This document shows positions 43,448 through 51,609 of a DNA stretch of 64,000 bases, piece after piece. The notes below the pieces were generated by a model. It was not told the origin of the DNA. It did no database searches and saw only the letters and a program-made list of their open reading frames with translations. Origin of the DNA: DASQGA01 sp963722715 (GTDB taxonomy: Bacteria; Actinomycetota; Thermoleophilia; Gaiellales; Gaiellaceae); assembly GCA_963722715.1 (NCBI GenBank), contig CAVROA010000011.1:1-64000 (forward strand). Reading direction: 5' to 3'. The translations under genes and the position numbers were made by a program. Each line of letters starts with the position of its first letter. Position 1 is the stretch's first letter.

Positions 43448-44332
43448 ATGGCTGAGCTCGGCACCATGCGCGTGAAGAGCGGCCTCGCCGAGATGCTGAA
43501 GGGCGGGGTGATCATGGACGTCACCACCGCCGAACAAGCGCGGATCGCCGAGGATGCAGGCGCGGTGGCCGTCATGGCCCTCGAGCGCGTTCCGGCCGAC
43601 ATCCGCAAGGAAGGCGGGGTCGCACGGATGGCCGACCCGACGAAGATCGTCGAGATCCAGGAGGCCGTGACGATCCCCGTGATGGCGAAGGCGCGCATCG
43701 GCCACTTCGTCGAGGCGCAGATCCTCGAGGCGCTCGAGGTCGACTACGTCGACGAGAGCGAGGTCCTGACTCCGGCCGACGAGGAGCATCACATCGACAA
43801 GTGGAAGTTCCAGATCCCGTTCGTCTGCGGCTGCCGAAATCTCGGGGAGGCGCTGCGGCGCATCAACGAAGGCGCGGCCATGATCCGGACGAAGGGTGAG
43901 GCCGGGACCGGCGACATCGTGAACGCCGTTCGCCACATGCGCGCCGTCTTCGGCGCGATCAGGCGGCTCGGCTCCCTCGACGAGAACGAGCTCTACACGG
44001 AGGCGAAGAACATCCAGGCTCCGTTCGAGCTGATCCGCTGGGTGGCCGAGAACGGCCACCTCCCGGTCGTGACCTTCACCGCCGGCGGGATCGCGACACC
44101 GGCCGACGCGGCGCTCTGCATGCAGCTCGGCGCCGACGGCGTCTTTGTGGGCTCGGGGATCTTCAAGAGCTCGGAGCCGTCGGAGCGCGCGAAGGCGATC
44201 GTCGAGGCGACCACGCACTACTCCGACCCAGAGATTCTCGCGCGGGTCTCGACGGGTCTGGGCGAGCCGATGCGCGGCCTGGACGCCGCCGCGCTCCCGC
44301 CCGAAGAGCTGCTCGAAACTCGCGGCTGGTAA
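43448..44332 (+). CDS. pdxS: pyridoxal 5'-phosphate synthase lyase subunit PdxS
   Basis: This 294-residue TIM-barrel subunit builds PLP from ribose 5-phosphate, glyceraldehyde 3-phosphate and ammonia. Very conserved landmarks are GGVIMDVTTAEQARIAEDAG (Asp24), VMALERVPADIRKEGGVARM, catalytic Lys81 in VMAKARIGHFVE, and TKGEAGTGDIV with FTAGGIATPADAA phosphate loops. Partner glutaminase pdxT follows 106 bases later. The start is 11 bases after the structured element described above. Confidence 0.97.
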   Translation: MAELGTMRVKSGLAEMLKGGVIMDVTTAEQARIAEDAGAVAVMALERVPADIRKEGGVARMADPTKIVEIQEAVTIPVMAKARIGHFVEAQILEALEVDYVDESEVLTPADEEHHIDKWKFQIPFVCGCRNLGEALRRINEGAAMIRTKGEAGTGDIVNAVRHMRAVFGAIRRLGSLDENELYTEAKNIQAPFELIRWVAENGHLPVVTFTAGGIATPADAALCMQLGADGVFVGSGIFKSSEPSERAKAIVEATTHYSDPEILARVSTGLGEPMRGLDAAALPPEELLETRGW

Positions 44333-44438
44333 GTCACACCCTCGCCCCAACCGGTTCCAGTTTCGTGCGCTCTTGCGAGCTACGCTCATCGCAGGGGGCA
44401 GAGGGGCCGAAGGCCCCGGGGGTACAGTTTCACGCGAG
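44333..44438. other. pdxS-pdxT spacer with a short hairpin
   Basis: The spacer is unusually long for this pair. It contains the perfect hairpin GGGGCC-GAA-GGCCCC at 44403-44417 in a G-rich context, without a U-tract. It may attenuate or stabilise the transcript. No gene is seen. Confidence 0.4.
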
Positions 44439-45032
44439 ATGAGCGGGCGACTGACAATCGGCGTCCTGGCGGTTCAGGGGAACTTTCGCGAGCACGCGGC
44501 GATGCTTCGCAGGCTCGGCGCAGACGTCGTCGAGGTCAGGAAGCCGGAGCAGCTGGAAGGGCTCGACGGTCTCGTCGTGCCGGGCGGAGAGTCGACGGCG
44601 ATCGGGCGCCTCATCCGTCTCTACGGCCTCGAGGAGGCAATCGGCCGTTTTGTCCAGCCCATTCTCGGCACGTGCGCCGGGATGATCCTCCTCTCACGGG
44701 ATGCGGTCGACGCGGTTTCCGATCAGCCGTTCCTTGGCGCGATCGACCTCGTCGTGCGCCGAAACGGCTACGGGCGCCAGGTCAGGAGCTTCGAGGCCGA
44801 CCTCGAGCTTCCGGGAGAGGACGAGCCGCTCCGGGGCGTCTTCATCCGCGCGCCCCGTGTGGAGCAGGCAGGCCCGGAGGTCGAGGTGCTCGCGGAGCTC
44901 GACGGCGATCCGGTCCTGCTCCGCCAGGGCCGTATCCTCGTCGCCGCGTTCCATCCCGAGCTGACCGCGGACACGAGAGTGCACGAGCGATTCCTGGACC
45001 TCGTTCGGGAGGAGACCTGTGTCGGGGCATAG
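44439..45032 (+). CDS. pdxT: pyridoxal 5'-phosphate synthase glutaminase subunit PdxT
   Basis: This 197-residue class-I glutamine amidotransferase supplies ammonia to PdxS. It has the opening IGVLAVQGNFREHA, VVPGGEST (46-53), nucleophile Cys79 in LGTCAGMI, and the His/Glu pair in AFHPEL near residue 172. ATG 44439 gives the standard family N-terminus. Its last 14 bases overlap the next gene. Confidence 0.96.
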   Translation: MSGRLTIGVLAVQGNFREHAAMLRRLGADVVEVRKPEQLEGLDGLVVPGGESTAIGRLIRLYGLEEAIGRFVQPILGTCAGMILLSRDAVDAVSDQPFLGAIDLVVRRNGYGRQVRSFEADLELPGEDEPLRGVFIRAPRVEQAGPEVEVLAELDGDPVLLRQGRILVAAFHPELTADTRVHERFLDLVREETCVGA

Positions 45033-45774
45033 CAAATGGTCGTCGATCAAGCACAAAAAGGGCGCCGCCGACGCGAAGCGCGGACAGCTCTTCTCCAAGC
45101 TCTCGCGCGCGATCATCGTCGCGGCCCGGGAGGGCGGCCCGGACCCGGACGGGAACCACGCGCTCGCGAATGCGATCCAAAAAGCGCGCGATGCGTCGAT
45201 GCCCAAGGAGAACATCGAGCGGGCGATCGCGCGCGGCTCCGGTGCGGGGGCCGACGGTCAGGCGTACGAGACGGTCACCTATGAGGGGTACGGCCCGAAT
45301 GGCGTCGCGGTGCTCGTCGAGGCGGTCACCGACAACCGGAACCGCACCAGTGCCGACGTCAGGCACGTGTTCGCCAAGAACGACGGCAACCTGGGCGCGA
45401 GCGGCTCGGTCGCCTGGCTCTTCGAGCGGAAGGGCGTCGTGCTCGTCGACGCAGGATCCGTCGACGAGGATTCGCTGACGCTCGCGGCTGCGGAGGGAGG
45501 GGCCGACGACGTCACCCGCGAGGGCTCGAGCTTTCAGATCGTCTCGGCTCCGGAGGCTCTCCCGGAGGTGCGCCGTGCCCTGAACGACGCGGGCATCGCC
45601 TACGACGAGGCCGACCTGACGATGCTTCCGAAGACCACCGTCGAGATCGCCGACGAGAGCGCCGCCAAGAAGCTCTTGCGCCTGGTCGACGCGCTCGAGG
45701 AGAACGACGACGTCCAGGATGTCTACGCGAACTTCGATATCCCCGAGCGCGTGCTCGAGGCAGTCGCCTCCTAG
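45019..45774 (+). CDS. YebC/PmpR/TACO1 family protein
   Basis: This 251-residue protein matches the YebC family throughout: MSGHSKWSSIKHKKGAADAK, a helical domain 1, AYETVTYEGYGPNGVAVLVE and NVRTSADVRH-like NRTSADVRHVF. Family members were first described as transcription regulators, and newer work links them to translation of difficult stretches. GTG start overlapping pdxT. It normally precedes ruvC; here a lysin pair intervenes. Confidence 0.95.
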   Translation: MSGHSKWSSIKHKKGAADAKRGQLFSKLSRAIIVAAREGGPDPDGNHALANAIQKARDASMPKENIERAIARGSGAGADGQAYETVTYEGYGPNGVAVLVEAVTDNRNRTSADVRHVFAKNDGNLGASGSVAWLFERKGVVLVDAGSVDEDSLTLAAAEGGADDVTREGSSFQIVSAPEALPEVRRALNDAGIAYDEADLTMLPKTTVEIADESAAKKLLRLVDALEENDDVQDVYANFDIPERVLEAVAS

Positions 45775-45777
45775 CTC

Positions 45778-45806
45778 TTTACAGAACTCTCGCGCGCGCG
45801 TAGCGT
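45778..45806 (+). promoter_or_regulatory. possible sigma-70-type promoter for the lysin pair
   Basis: TTTACA (45778-45783) and TAGCGT (45801-45806) are separated by 17 bases, 40 bases before the small-protein start at 45847. Both boxes are imperfect, so this is a suggestion only. Confidence 0.3.
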
Positions 45807-45846
45807 CGTCTTGCCAGTACGTCTCTCAGTTCGGAGGTAGAAAACG

Positions 45847-45993
45847 ATGGGACCTCTCGATGCCGCCAAGGCGGCGCTCAAGGCAACCCCCCTCCTCGGC
45901 GAGGAGGACGAGTTCGACCCCTTCGCGGGCCGGCCCAAGGACCCTCCGCCCGAGGACGAAGGCGACGACAACGTGCACGGAGGTGAAGCCTGA
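45847..45993 (+). CDS. 48-residue acidic protein coupled to a lysin gene
   Basis: ATG 45847 follows a good ribosome site (CGGAGG) and encodes MGPLDAAKAALKATPLLGEE, then an acidic proline-rich tail (DEFDPFAGRPKDPPPEDEGDD). Its stop overlaps the lysin start as TGATG, so the two are translated together. No family is recognised. The acidic, probably disordered tail suggests a partner or inhibitor of the lysin, by context only. Confidence 0.65.
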   Translation: MGPLDAAKAALKATPLLGEEDEFDPFAGRPKDPPPEDEGDDNVHGGEA

Positions 45994-46715
45994 TGCCCCC
46001 GCCGACGTTGCCCCGGGAGATCAAGCTCGGCGCGAAGGGCCGTGACGTACGCGCCTACCAGCGCGCGCTTCGCAAGGCGGGGTTCCGCCCCAAGGGAACA
46101 AAGACGACGAACGAGTTCGACGCGCAGATGGACGCGGAGGTGCGCGCGTTCCAGCAGGCAAAGGGACTCCTGGTGGACGGCGAGATCGGGGAGAACACCT
46201 TCGGCCAGCTCCTGCCTCACATCGACGCCTGGGGGAAGCGGCTCCTGGCGGCGGTGAAGAAGGCCGTGCCCTCGTCGATCCGTCAGAAAGTCGTTGCCTC
46301 CGCGTTTGTTGGCTACCAGAACCGCGACTCGATCCGTTACACGCAGACGGGCCAGCGGATGCAAGGCGTGCGGGATGGCATCCGCCCACCGAAGTTCCCG
46401 CAGTTCGAGGACTGCTCGTCGTTCGCGACCTGGTGCTACTGGGCTGCCAGCGGTCCCGATCCGAATGGTCTCAACTACAACGGCCAGGGCTGGACCGGGA
46501 CGCAGATCGAGCACGGGGTCGAATGCGCTACCCCGCGACCCGGTGATCTGGTCTTCTACGGGCCGAGTCACTCCTCGATCAATCACGTCGCTGTCTATGT
46601 CGGGAACGGCAACGTAGTCAGCCACGGCCAGGAGAGCGGGCCCTCGCTCCTTCCGATCGACTACAGCCGCGGTTCGAGGGGAGGCCGCCAGCAGGTGAGG
46701 AGCTACCTGGGCTGA
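45993..46715 (+). CDS. peptidoglycan-binding / NlpC-P60-like hydrolase
   Basis: This 240-residue protein has an N-terminal PG_binding_1 domain (LGAKGRDVRAYQRALRKAGF, DGEIGENTFGQLLPH, residues about 9-77) and an NlpC/P60-type cysteine peptidase domain with Cys141 (FEDCSSFATWCYW), His198 (INHVAVYVGNGN) and His211 (VVSHGQ). There is no signal peptide, as in phage endolysins that leave through a holin. It sits between yebC and ruvC, which are usually contiguous, so it looks like an insertion of phage or predation origin. Confidence 0.82.
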   Translation: MPPPTLPREIKLGAKGRDVRAYQRALRKAGFRPKGTKTTNEFDAQMDAEVRAFQQAKGLLVDGEIGENTFGQLLPHIDAWGKRLLAAVKKAVPSSIRQKVVASAFVGYQNRDSIRYTQTGQRMQGVRDGIRPPKFPQFEDCSSFATWCYWAASGPDPNGLNYNGQGWTGTQIEHGVECATPRPGDLVFYGPSHSSINHVAVYVGNGNVVSHGQESGPSLLPIDYSRGSRGGRQQVRSYLG

Positions 46716-46773
46716 CGGCGGCAGGTGGACAGTGGGCGGCAGGAACGTCCGCACCCACCCCTAACCTCACTTC

Positions 46774-47271
46774 GTGAGAGTCCTCGGCATCGATCCGGGC
46801 ACGGCAGCTTGCGGATACGGCATCGTTCAGGCAGACGGCGGGCGCCTCAGGGGCGTCGACCATGGCTGGTGGAAGACGCCTGCGGGAGATCCCATCGAAT
46901 CGCGGCTGAAGGTGATCCACGACGGAGTCACCGCCCTGATCGCCGAGCACGAGCCGGACGCGGTCGCGCTCGAGGAGTCGTACGTCGGCGCAAACGCCCG
47001 CATCGCTCTCTCCGTCGGACAGGCGCGAGGCGCCGTGCTCGTCGCGTGCGCCCAGGCCGAGGTGTTCTGCCTCGAGTATCCGCCTGCGTCGGTGAAGCAG
47101 GCGGTCTGCGGCTACGGCCGTGCCGACAAGGGCCAGGTGCAGCGGATGGTCAAGGCCATTCTCGGCATGGCTGAGGCGCCGACACCGAGCCACGCAGCCG
47201 ATGCGCTCGCGGTCGCGATTTGCCACGCCCTCGCCCCGCCGCTCGCGGCTCTTGCAGGAGCAACCAGGTGA
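46774..47271 (+). CDS. ruvC: Holliday junction endodeoxyribonuclease RuvC
   Basis: This 165-residue resolvase has the acidic catalytic residues in context: Asp7 (VLGIDPGTAACGYG), Glu67/Glu68 (VALEESYVG) and the C-terminal AADALAVAICH. It cuts four-way junctions moved by RuvAB. GTG 46774 start; the stop overlaps ruvA as GTGA. Confidence 0.96.
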   Translation: MRVLGIDPGTAACGYGIVQADGGRLRGVDHGWWKTPAGDPIESRLKVIHDGVTALIAEHEPDAVALEESYVGANARIALSVGQARGAVLVACAQAEVFCLEYPPASVKQAVCGYGRADKGQVQRMVKAILGMAEAPTPSHAADALAVAICHALAPPLAALAGATR

Positions 47272-47837
47272 TTGCCCGCCTGCGCGGCAAACCCGTGGCC
47301 TCGGACGCCGCCGGGCTCGTCCTCGATGTGGGCGGGGTCGGCTATCGGATCGCTGCCACCCCGAGCGTCCTTCGGAAGTCCGAGGGAGCCGAAGAGATCG
47401 TCGTCGAGACACACCTGCACGTCCGCGAGGATGCGCTTCAGCTGTACGGCTTCGCCAGCGCCGAGGAGCGCGAGCTCTTCGAGCATCTTCTGTCGGTCTC
47501 CGGCGTCGGCCCCAAGGTCGCCCTCGCAATCGTCTCCGGCTACTCCCCTGGCGAGCTTCGCCGGGCCATCGTTCGAGAGGACGACGCGCTCTTCCAGAGC
47601 ATTCCGGGAATCGGCAAGAAGACCGCCCAGCGGGTCGTGCTCGAGCTCAAAGAGAAGATCGGCACGCTCGTCGCCGTCGAGGCGCCGCACCTCGGGGCGG
47701 GAGACGGCCACGTGGTCGCCCGTGACGCGCTCGTCGAGCTTGGATACACGGCCGCGGAGGCCGAGCAGCGACTCGCAGACACCGATCCGGAGCTCTCCCC
47801 CGCGGAGCGCGTCCGGCAGGCGCTCAGGGCCGCATGA
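47268..47837 (+). CDS. ruvA: Holliday junction branch-migration protein RuvA
   Basis: This 189-residue protein from GTG 47268 (overlapping the ruvC stop) has the OB-fold start MIARLRGKPV, tandem HhH motifs (VSGVGPKVALAIVSGY, IPGIGKKTAQRVVLEL) and the small C-terminal domain contacting RuvB (ALVELGYTAAEAEQRL). It forms the tetramer that holds the junction. Its stop overlaps the ruvB start as ATGA. Confidence 0.96.
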   Translation: MIARLRGKPVASDAAGLVLDVGGVGYRIAATPSVLRKSEGAEEIVVETHLHVREDALQLYGFASAEERELFEHLLSVSGVGPKVALAIVSGYSPGELRRAIVREDDALFQSIPGIGKKTAQRVVLELKEKIGTLVAVEAPHLGAGDGHVVARDALVELGYTAAEAEQRLADTDPELSPAERVRQALRAA

Positions 47838-48853
47838 GCGCCGCCGAGCGCGTTACTGCGCCCGTGCTCGCTCCCGGGGACGACGAGCTCGACGGCTCGC
47901 TTCGCCCTCGCCGGCTCGAGGATTTCGTCGGCCAGGAGCGGATCAAGGAGCAGCTCACGATCTCTCTGGAAGCTGCGAAGGCTCGCGGCGAGGCTCTCGA
48001 CCATGTCCTTCTCGCCGGCCCGCCCGGACTCGGCAAAACGAGCCTCGCCTTTATCGTCCGCGAGGAGCTCGGGGTCGGCATCCGCTGTGTCGCGGGGCCC
48101 GCGCTCGAGCGGAAGGGAGACATGGCGGCGATCCTCACGTCGCTGGAGCCGAACGACGTCCTCTTCGTCGACGAGATCCACCGTCTGAACAGGGCCGTGG
48201 AGGAGATCCTGTATCCGGCGCTCGAGGACTTCCGGCTCGACATCATCGTCGGCCAGGGCCCCGCCGCCAGAACTCTCACTCTCGATCTCCCGGCCTTCAC
48301 CCTGGTCGGCGCCACCACCCGGACGGGGCTCCTGACGACGCCGCTCCGCGATCGGTTCGGCATCACCTATCGACTCGACCTCTACACGGGCGAGGAGCTC
48401 GCCCGCATCGTCCGGCGTTCGGCACGGATCCTCGGCGTCGAGATTGCCGATGAGGCAGCAGATGAGATTGCCCGCCGCGCGCGCGGGACTCCGCGGGTAG
48501 CCAACCGGATCCTCCGGCGCGTGCGCGACGTCGCCGAAGTGCGCTACGACGGCGCCGTGACAATCGACGTCGCCCGCGAGGCGCTGGCTCTTCTCGAGGT
48601 CGACGATCAGGGGCTCGAGCGGATCGACAGGAATCTGCTCGGCGCGATCGTTCACAAGTTCGATGGCGGCCCCGTGGGGCTCTCGACGCTGGCGGTTACG
48701 CTAGGGGAGGAGCAGGACACGATCGAGGACGTCTACGAGCCGTACCTCCTTCAACTCGGCCTGATCCAGCGCACACCTCGTGGCCGGATCGTGACGAAGC
48801 TCGGGCGCAAGCATGTAGGCGCACCGGAGGAGCCGGCCTCGGCCCTCTTCTAG
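47834..48853 (+). CDS. ruvB: Holliday junction DNA helicase RuvB
   Basis: This 339-residue AAA+ motor has Walker A GPPGLGKT, Walker B LFVDEIHRLNR, sensor 1 in LVGATTRTGLLT, and the arginine finger segment PLRDRFGI. The C-terminal winged helix ends in TPRGRIVTKLGRKHVG. It pumps DNA through the RuvA tetramer. Last gene of the ruv operon. Confidence 0.97.
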   Translation: MSAAERVTAPVLAPGDDELDGSLRPRRLEDFVGQERIKEQLTISLEAAKARGEALDHVLLAGPPGLGKTSLAFIVREELGVGIRCVAGPALERKGDMAAILTSLEPNDVLFVDEIHRLNRAVEEILYPALEDFRLDIIVGQGPAARTLTLDLPAFTLVGATTRTGLLTTPLRDRFGITYRLDLYTGEELARIVRRSARILGVEIADEAADEIARRARGTPRVANRILRRVRDVAEVRYDGAVTIDVAREALALLEVDDQGLERIDRNLLGAIVHKFDGGPVGLSTLAVTLGEEQDTIEDVYEPYLLQLGLIQRTPRGRIVTKLGRKHVGAPEEPASALF

Positions 48854-49060
48854 AGTCTCGACTCGGCGAACTGCGCAGCGAGCGACCGGCCGAGGAAATC
48901 GATTTCGGCGAAAGCGACGAGCGCAGTAGTGCGTGAGGCGGTTAAAACCGCGACGCCGCTGGCTTGCCGGACTCATGGCCAGGACGAACTACCCATTGGC
49001 ATGAAGCACAGGAACGGAGCCAGACGGGAAGCTGAGAAGAGACGATTAGGGGAATCCACA

Positions 49061-49807
49061 ATGGTCAGATCCGCGCTCATCATCGTCGCGGCGGCGTCGC
49101 TTCTGCTTGCGGGATTCACGTTCGCGGGGGGCTTGATCGGTCTCTGGAATCCCCTTGAGCCTGGAGACTCTGGCGTTCCTTCCGTCCGGGGGCTGGACCG
49201 CCCCGACAGCGACGGCGCCCCGCGTCCTATAGCCCCAGCAGTTGCGTATTCGAAGCCGGGGCCGCCAGTCTCCGTGCGATTGGCGCTTCTGGTCGCCCTC
49301 GCGTCTCTCAGTCTCAGTGTCCTACCTACCCTCTGGCGGTTGCCCAGGCGGCTGGAGGACTATGCCTGGTCGGTCCGGAAGCGGATTCCCCGTACTCGCA
49401 CCGGGCGTGCGAACGTACCGGCCGCTTCGGAGCTCGTAGGGACGCCAGGTCTCAGTCGCGCGCCGCCACCGCAGCCAACGCTGCAGGAGCCCCGGAGTTG
49501 GCCGCTCAGCTCGCGCTTCTCAGCCTTGGCTCGATTGAGGAACGTGGGGCGGCCCCACATGGCCGGGCATATCCGGCACCTTGGGGCTCGTCGCGCATTC
49601 GCAGGGCCGGCGGTGAGCCCGCCTGCTTCGGTTACCCCTCCCGGGCGGCGTCGTTCTCGTCGGGTCTTCGCCGCGACGACCCGGGTCCGCGCACGCGCGG
49701 TCCGCTCGTTTATCTACGAAGTTCGTGGGGTCGTCGTGGGACTGGCGGTCGCTGTCAGTCTCGGCGTAGGCATCGGCATTCTTGCTGCCCTCTTCGCGAA
49801 CGGATGA
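49061..49807 (+). CDS. membrane protein of unknown function
   Basis: A 248-residue protein from ATG 49061 (AGGGGAA upstream). Hydrophobic helices occur at the N-terminus (ALIIVAAASLLLAGFTFAGG), about residue 70-88, and at the C-terminus (VVVGLAVAVSLGVGIGILAAL); between them lies a long basic Pro/Arg-rich segment. No motif is recognised. An upstream in-frame ATG at 48929 lacks a ribosome site. It opens the accessory zone after ruvB. Confidence 0.55.
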   Translation: MVRSALIIVAAASLLLAGFTFAGGLIGLWNPLEPGDSGVPSVRGLDRPDSDGAPRPIAPAVAYSKPGPPVSVRLALLVALASLSLSVLPTLWRLPRRLEDYAWSVRKRIPRTRTGRANVPAASELVGTPGLSRAPPPQPTLQEPRSWPLSSRFSALARLRNVGRPHMAGHIRHLGARRAFAGPAVSPPASVTPPGRRRSRRVFAATTRVRARAVRSFIYEVRGVVVGLAVAVSLGVGIGILAALFANG

Positions 49808-50254
49808 TTGCGAGCCTCGGCCAGTGCAGGTCCAGCACGGCGGTTTGGCTCCTGCAGCGAGCAGAACGTCGGGTCGCACAGGGTTGCAGGCAACCAAGCG
49901 GGCGGGCAAATCCCTGCCAAGCAGCTAGGCGCGGCGGAACTGGAGCTCGTGCCAGGACGGCACCGCCAAGAGCTCAACGCAGAACCTCGTCCCGCACCGG
50001 ATAGCCTCGATTAGCAGGGGGTTCACCCTTCCCGCTTCACCGGTCTGCCACGCCCAACATCGTGCTTCGGCGCGTGGCGGGGTTGCACAGGGGTTGCAAG
50101 AACGAGAGAACCCGCGTAAGCGGACTCCCTCGGTCAGGAGCATCACCCCGGCGTCCGCGATAGTGCTAGGCCCCGCACCTTGTAACCCTTCACCTAAGAC
50201 TCCGCCCGAATCGGCTGGGAGGCGCAGAGCGTGTTCGAATCGTAGACTCGCGAT
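49808..50254. other. gap without a supportable gene
   Basis: In 447 bases I see no convincing coding region on either strand. The stretch holds repeated GTTGCA(G/C) words (for example GGTTGCACAGGGGTTGCAAG near 50083-50102) and may include debris of lost genes. Confidence 0.5.
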
Positions 50255-51433
50255 ATGCCTCAAACCGTGACGCTTGCGCTGGTCGGCGACCCAGCACAGC
50301 CCGGTGAACGAATAGACCCGCAGGAGTGGGAAAAGCCGTGGGACGAGCGACCGCAGATCCAGCTCGAAGTTGAAGAGACCGAAACGTTGGCCTCCATCGT
50401 GGAGCGAGGAGTTGTCGCGCTCGAAGTTGCTTTCAACCTAAACGGTTTACAGCCCGTCCACGCAGTAGATCTCACGCTCTTCGTCGATGACACCGTTGTT
50501 CGCCCACACGGCACTGTGTTCACGCTCGTTGACGATGACGGTAAGGCCGTCTGGAACGTCCACGACCTAGCAATGATCCCCTACGGCCAGCTTGTCCGGT
50601 CTGCAGAAGCGGGTGCAGTCGTCGGTGACCCTCAGCGTCTGTACCTCATCCTTCGAGAACCGATTGGAAATGGTCTCGGGCTCGACTGGGAGACTGCTTT
50701 TCTCGCATGGTTGATCTTCTGGCGAGCTGTCGAAAGCGTTGCGGCGGCCGGGGGTGCAGTTCAAGCTGTCCGGGGTGTCTTCAACGCGGTCCGGGATCGG
50801 CTGGGACTGGGACGCGAGACCCTCCACCGCAACGCGCACCGGTGGGCGCAGCGCGGCGCCTTGCCGCCAGAGTTCGCGCGGTTTCTCGATCGCGATACAT
50901 GGTCTTCGGCGACACTGTCCAGTCTCCTCAGCTGCTCGGTCGAGGATGCCGAGGCGATACTGGCACTTTTCGGCTTCACGTACGACGAACACGATGAGCT
51001 CTGGCAACGAGAGGGAGACGTGCCGGCCCGCCTCCTGCGCTCGGCATACCGCGACGCCGAAATCCGTGGCCGCGACCTAGCGCTATCTGAAGAGGCGCGG
51101 ATGGATTTCGAGCAGCGTCTTGAGGAAATGCTCCGAACCGGCGAGCCCCTTGCCGAGCCAACCCTGGAAGGTGACGATTTAGAGGACATCCCGGAGTACT
51201 TTCAATTCCTGTCGCTCACAATCGCACCAGAGGGGCTCGCGGGGGTTGGACAGCTTGGTGAGAGGCAGGTTCAGATTCAGGTACCTGCTGAGCAGCTTCG
51301 AGGCGAGATCCGCGGTCTGTTCAATGATCTCGTTCCCGTAGCGTGGCGCGTCCTCGCGAGTGAGGTCGCTCGACTTGGAACCGACGTTGACCAAATGCTT
51401 GACGAGCCTCGGCGCCTAGCCGAGGAAGATTAG
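50255..51433 (+). CDS. orphan protein of unknown function
   Basis: This 392-residue protein has no motif I recognise. Residues about 1-130 look beta-rich (VTLALVGDPAQPGERIDPQE), a possible amphipathic or membrane-touching helix follows (WETAFLAWLIFWRAVESVAA), residues about 215-290 resemble a small helical DNA-binding-like segment (LSSLLSCSVEDAEAILALFG), and the C-terminus is acidic and helical. Codon use is visibly less GC-skewed than in the housekeeping genes, consistent with acquisition. No operon partner is obvious. Confidence 0.65.
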   Translation: MPQTVTLALVGDPAQPGERIDPQEWEKPWDERPQIQLEVEETETLASIVERGVVALEVAFNLNGLQPVHAVDLTLFVDDTVVRPHGTVFTLVDDDGKAVWNVHDLAMIPYGQLVRSAEAGAVVGDPQRLYLILREPIGNGLGLDWETAFLAWLIFWRAVESVAAAGGAVQAVRGVFNAVRDRLGLGRETLHRNAHRWAQRGALPPEFARFLDRDTWSSATLSSLLSCSVEDAEAILALFGFTYDEHDELWQREGDVPARLLRSAYRDAEIRGRDLALSEEARMDFEQRLEEMLRTGEPLAEPTLEGDDLEDIPEYFQFLSLTIAPEGLAGVGQLGERQVQIQVPAEQLRGEIRGLFNDLVPVAWRVLASEVARLGTDVDQMLDEPRRLAEED

Positions 51434-51454
51434 CCAGGGAAGGGGATCCAAGAG

Positions 51455-51608
51455 GTGACTTTCTACGGGGTCGTCAGCGCCCAGACCGAGAAGGTCGTCG
51501 AGTTCTTCCTCGAGCGAGAGGCGGCCGAGGAGATGATCGGGGAGGTTCGGGAGGGACGAGCCGGCGCTGGCTGAGGATCTGCGCGTCGAGGCGATCGAGC
51601 TCGGCTGA
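51455..51608 (+). pseudogene. small conserved-looking protein, frameshifted
   Basis: From GTG 51455 (AAGGGGAT upstream) the frame reads MTFYGVVSAQTEKVVEFFLE, continuing EMIGEVRE, then ends after GRAGAG. One base later the next frame continues naturally as DEPALAEDLRVEAIELG to TGA 51606-51608. Deleting one G near 51554 restores a protein of 50 residues in the style of small actinobacterial proteins of this type. Function unknown. Confidence 0.6.
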
Positions 51609-51609
51609 G

